A stretch of DNA of 64,000 bases from Kocuria coralli (lineage in GTDB: Bacteria > Actinomycetota > Actinomycetes > Actinomycetales > Micrococcaceae). The notes under the pieces were generated by a model. That model was not told where the DNA came from. It saw nothing but the letters and a program-made list of their open reading frames with translations, and did not search any database. This document shows positions 62,591 through 64,000 of the stretch, in pieces. The DNA is taken from contig NZ_ML708616.1 of assembly GCF_008831305.1 (NCBI RefSeq), forward strand, positions 124,001 to 188,000. The letters are read 5' to 3'. The position numbers were made by a program, and so were the translations under genes. The number at the start of each line of letters is the position of its first letter. The stretch's first letter is position 1.

Positions 62591-63403
62591 ATGACCTCTC
62601 AGCCTCCCGTCTCCTCCGACCCCGCCTCTGGGCACGCGGCTGCCCATCCGGCAGCCGCGCACAGCTCCCGTTCTTCTCATGGCGGCGCAGGAACGATGAC
62701 GGCGCCCGCCCCCGAAACCGGCCGCCGTGCCCCCCGGTTCGCGCCGCGAACCAGAACCACTTTCGACCTGTTCGTCGCCGCCTACGCGGTGGTCCTGGTC
62801 CTGTCCAACATCGGCGCCACCAAAGGCGTGGAGATCGGTCCGATCGTGACCGACGGCGGATTCTTCCTGTTCCCCATCGCCTACGTCCTGGGAGACGTCG
62901 TCTCCGAGGTATGGGGCTTCCGCGCTGCCCGCCGCGCCATCATCACGTCATTCGCGGCGGCCCTGTTCACCAGTATCTGCTTCTGGATCATCATCGCGCT
63001 GCCCGCCGCGTCCTTCTACGAGGGCCAGGAAGCGTTCGTGCAGGTCCTGGGCCCCGTTCCCCTGATCGTCGCCGGCTCCCTGCTGGGCTTCCTGGTGGGG
63101 CAGCTGCTCAACGCCTGGGTCCTGGTCAAGGTCAAGGAGCGCACCCGTGAGAAGCATCTGTGGGCCCGGCTCATCTCCTCCACGCTGGTCGGCCAGTTCG
63201 TGGACACCCTCATCTTCTGCGCGGTCGCTGCGCCCATCATCGGGATCCAGACTTTCGGGCAGTTCATGAACTACGTCATCGTGGGTTACGTCTGGAAGTG
63301 CCTGGTCGAGGTGCTGGTCATCCCGGTGACCTACGCCGTGGTCGCGCGCCTGAAGAAGACCGAGCCGTACTGGGACGACGAGCGCCCCGCGGTCGCCGCC
63401 TGA
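62591..63403 (+). CDS. VUT/YhhQ family transporter (queuosine-precursor type)
   Basis: A 270-residue membrane protein with about six hydrophobic segments. The family string GGFFLFPIAYVLGDVVSEVW is clear, with TLVGQFVDTLIFCAVAAPII and YVIVGYVWKCLVEVLVIPV. E. coli YhhQ imports preQ0/preQ1 queuosine precursors. The first 55 residues are Ala/Ser/Pro/His-rich and unlike the family; an internal ATG at 62696 with AGGA upstream would remove 35 of them and may be the true start. Substrate inferred from family only. Confidence 0.85.
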   Translation: MTSQPPVSSDPASGHAAAHPAAAHSSRSSHGGAGTMTAPAPETGRRAPRFAPRTRTTFDLFVAAYAVVLVLSNIGATKGVEIGPIVTDGGFFLFPIAYVLGDVVSEVWGFRAARRAIITSFAAALFTSICFWIIIALPAASFYEGQEAFVQVLGPVPLIVAGSLLGFLVGQLLNAWVLVKVKERTREKHLWARLISSTLVGQFVDTLIFCAVAAPIIGIQTFGQFMNYVIVGYVWKCLVEVLVIPVTYAVVARLKKTEPYWDDERPAVAA

Positions 63404-63448
63404 GCCCACCTCTGCCGCGCTGCCGGTAGTGGCGCTCACGGGCCTATC

Positions 63449-63489
63449 AGAGGCTGGCGATCGCAGTTGTACCGCGATCGCCAGCCTCT
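63449..63489 (+). terminator. Intrinsic terminator after the YhhQ-family gene
   Basis: AGAGGCTGGCGATCGC (63449-63464) pairs perfectly with GCGATCGCCAGCCTCT (63474-63489) across a 9-nt loop, followed by CTTCTTCT. It lies between the convergent ends of yhhQ and the DUF4287 gene and can act on both. Confidence 0.85.
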
Positions 63490-63519
63490 CTTCTTCTGCG
63501 GTGAACAGCAGCGCTTACA

Positions 63520-63813
63520 TCATCGTCCCGGCTTTGTCGCAATACCGTCCAGCCAGAGAGTGTCCGACTCATCGCGGTGGGCGCCAGTCGAACCGACGTG
63601 CTTCGAATCGATCTTCGGTCCGTTCTTGATGACGTGGACGAGCGCCATCGCGTGACCGCGGCCCAGACCGTAATCCTCCGCGAGCCACGCAATGACATCG
63701 CCGGCCTTGACTCCGGGACCCTCTAAGCCGCGGTCCTTCGCCTTGTCGAGCAACTCGCGCGGCGTGAGGCCGGTCTTTTTCTCGATCGTGTCGAGATACG
63801 CCTGGAACGACAT
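63520..63813 (-). CDS. DUF4287-family small protein
   Basis: A 97-residue soluble protein. The DUF4287 block is clear: SFQAYLDTIEKKTGLTPREL, then GDVIAWLAEDYGLGRGHAMA and LVHVIKNGPKI. Its function is unknown. ATG 63813 has GGAAAC upstream. The remaining 187 bp of the window (63814-64000) hold no gene I can support; the last 40 bp are A+T-rich (TATATATAGATATCTAGA), unlike the rest of the window. Confidence 0.85.
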   Translation of the reverse strand: MSFQAYLDTIEKKTGLTPRELLDKAKDRGLEGPGVKAGDVIAWLAEDYGLGRGHAMALVHVIKNGPKIDSKHVGSTGAHRDESDTLWLDGIATKPGR

Positions 63814-64000
63814 GACAGGTTTCCTTACGTTTGGGTTGGTCAGGATTCAGCCGGATGCGCCTTGCGCCCCTCATTCGACGGCAACAGCGGCTCGACATAT
63901 TCCTACCGTTCGTTCATGAACTGTGTGATCCTGACCGACGAACCATGAGCACAGCCTGCCAGCGCATCACTCACCTATATATAGATATCTAGAGACGCGT

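Overview
This is a high-GC window in which nearly all of the sequence is coding and third positions are mostly G or C. GTG and TTG starts are common and stop-start overlaps of 1 to 8 bp are frequent. Several features point to an actinobacterium, most likely of the order Micrococcales: a short SRP RNA and a tRNA-Ser beside dnaX, a five-helix (menaquinone-type) succinate dehydrogenase, an ECF sigma factor with a DGPF/YCII partner, and an actinobacterial-style heterotetrameric sarcosine oxidase operon. I see no phage, insertion sequence or CRISPR array. The gene content is chromosomal housekeeping plus catabolic islands.

Layout. 1-2.8 kb: end of ilvD, a very long perfect hairpin and an AGCS amino-acid symporter. 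2.8-7.6 kb (minus): a catabolic cassette of aldehyde dehydrogenase, DapA-family lyase, FAD amine oxidase and GntR regulator. 7.6-16.4 kb (minus): glyA-soxBDAG-sdaA-purU. Together these convert sarcosine to pyruvate through glycine and serine and recover the one-carbon unit. A divergent FCD-type GntR regulator lies upstream. 17.4-21.8 kb: an atypical response regulator, then efeUOB iron/heme uptake under a DtxR/IdeR-like box. 21.8-32.6 kb: photolyase, an sdhC-sdhB pair with no sdhA, a GT-C type glycosyltransferase, a small LuxR-type HTH protein, a DASS carboxylate transporter, and a complete sdhCAB operon. 32.7-36.6 kb: purSQL and an acetyltransferase. 36.8-41.4 kb: a CitA/CitB-type two-component pair (the kinase is split by a frameshift), a citrate transporter and a universal stress protein. 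41.3-49.5 kb: a FemAB-like transferase, lysC, recR, dnaX, SRP RNA and tRNA-Ser(GGA). 49.5-58.4 kb: ECF sigma/YCII pair, a GH5-like protein, an LTA-synthase-like sulfatase, AraC and PadR regulators with partners, and a second long hairpin. 58.5-64 kb: a Tat-exported flavin amine oxidase (frameshifted in its signal peptide), a RidA-domain lipoprotein, a TetR regulator, a PdxK/ThiD kinase, a YhhQ transporter and a DUF4287 protein.

The most interesting items are four. (1) The exported amine oxidase plus RidA-like lipoprotein: an oxidase that makes imines beside a lipoprotein carrying the imine-deaminase fold, both with twin-arginine leaders. Operator-like repeats upstream resemble those at the neighbouring tetR gene. 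(2) Two long hairpins 56 kb apart share a sequence pattern, with paired changes on both arms. (3) An sdhC-sdhB duplicate lacks sdhA. (4) Two single-base homopolymer frameshifts, in the citA-like kinase and in the amine oxidase signal peptide, may be real or may be sequencing errors.
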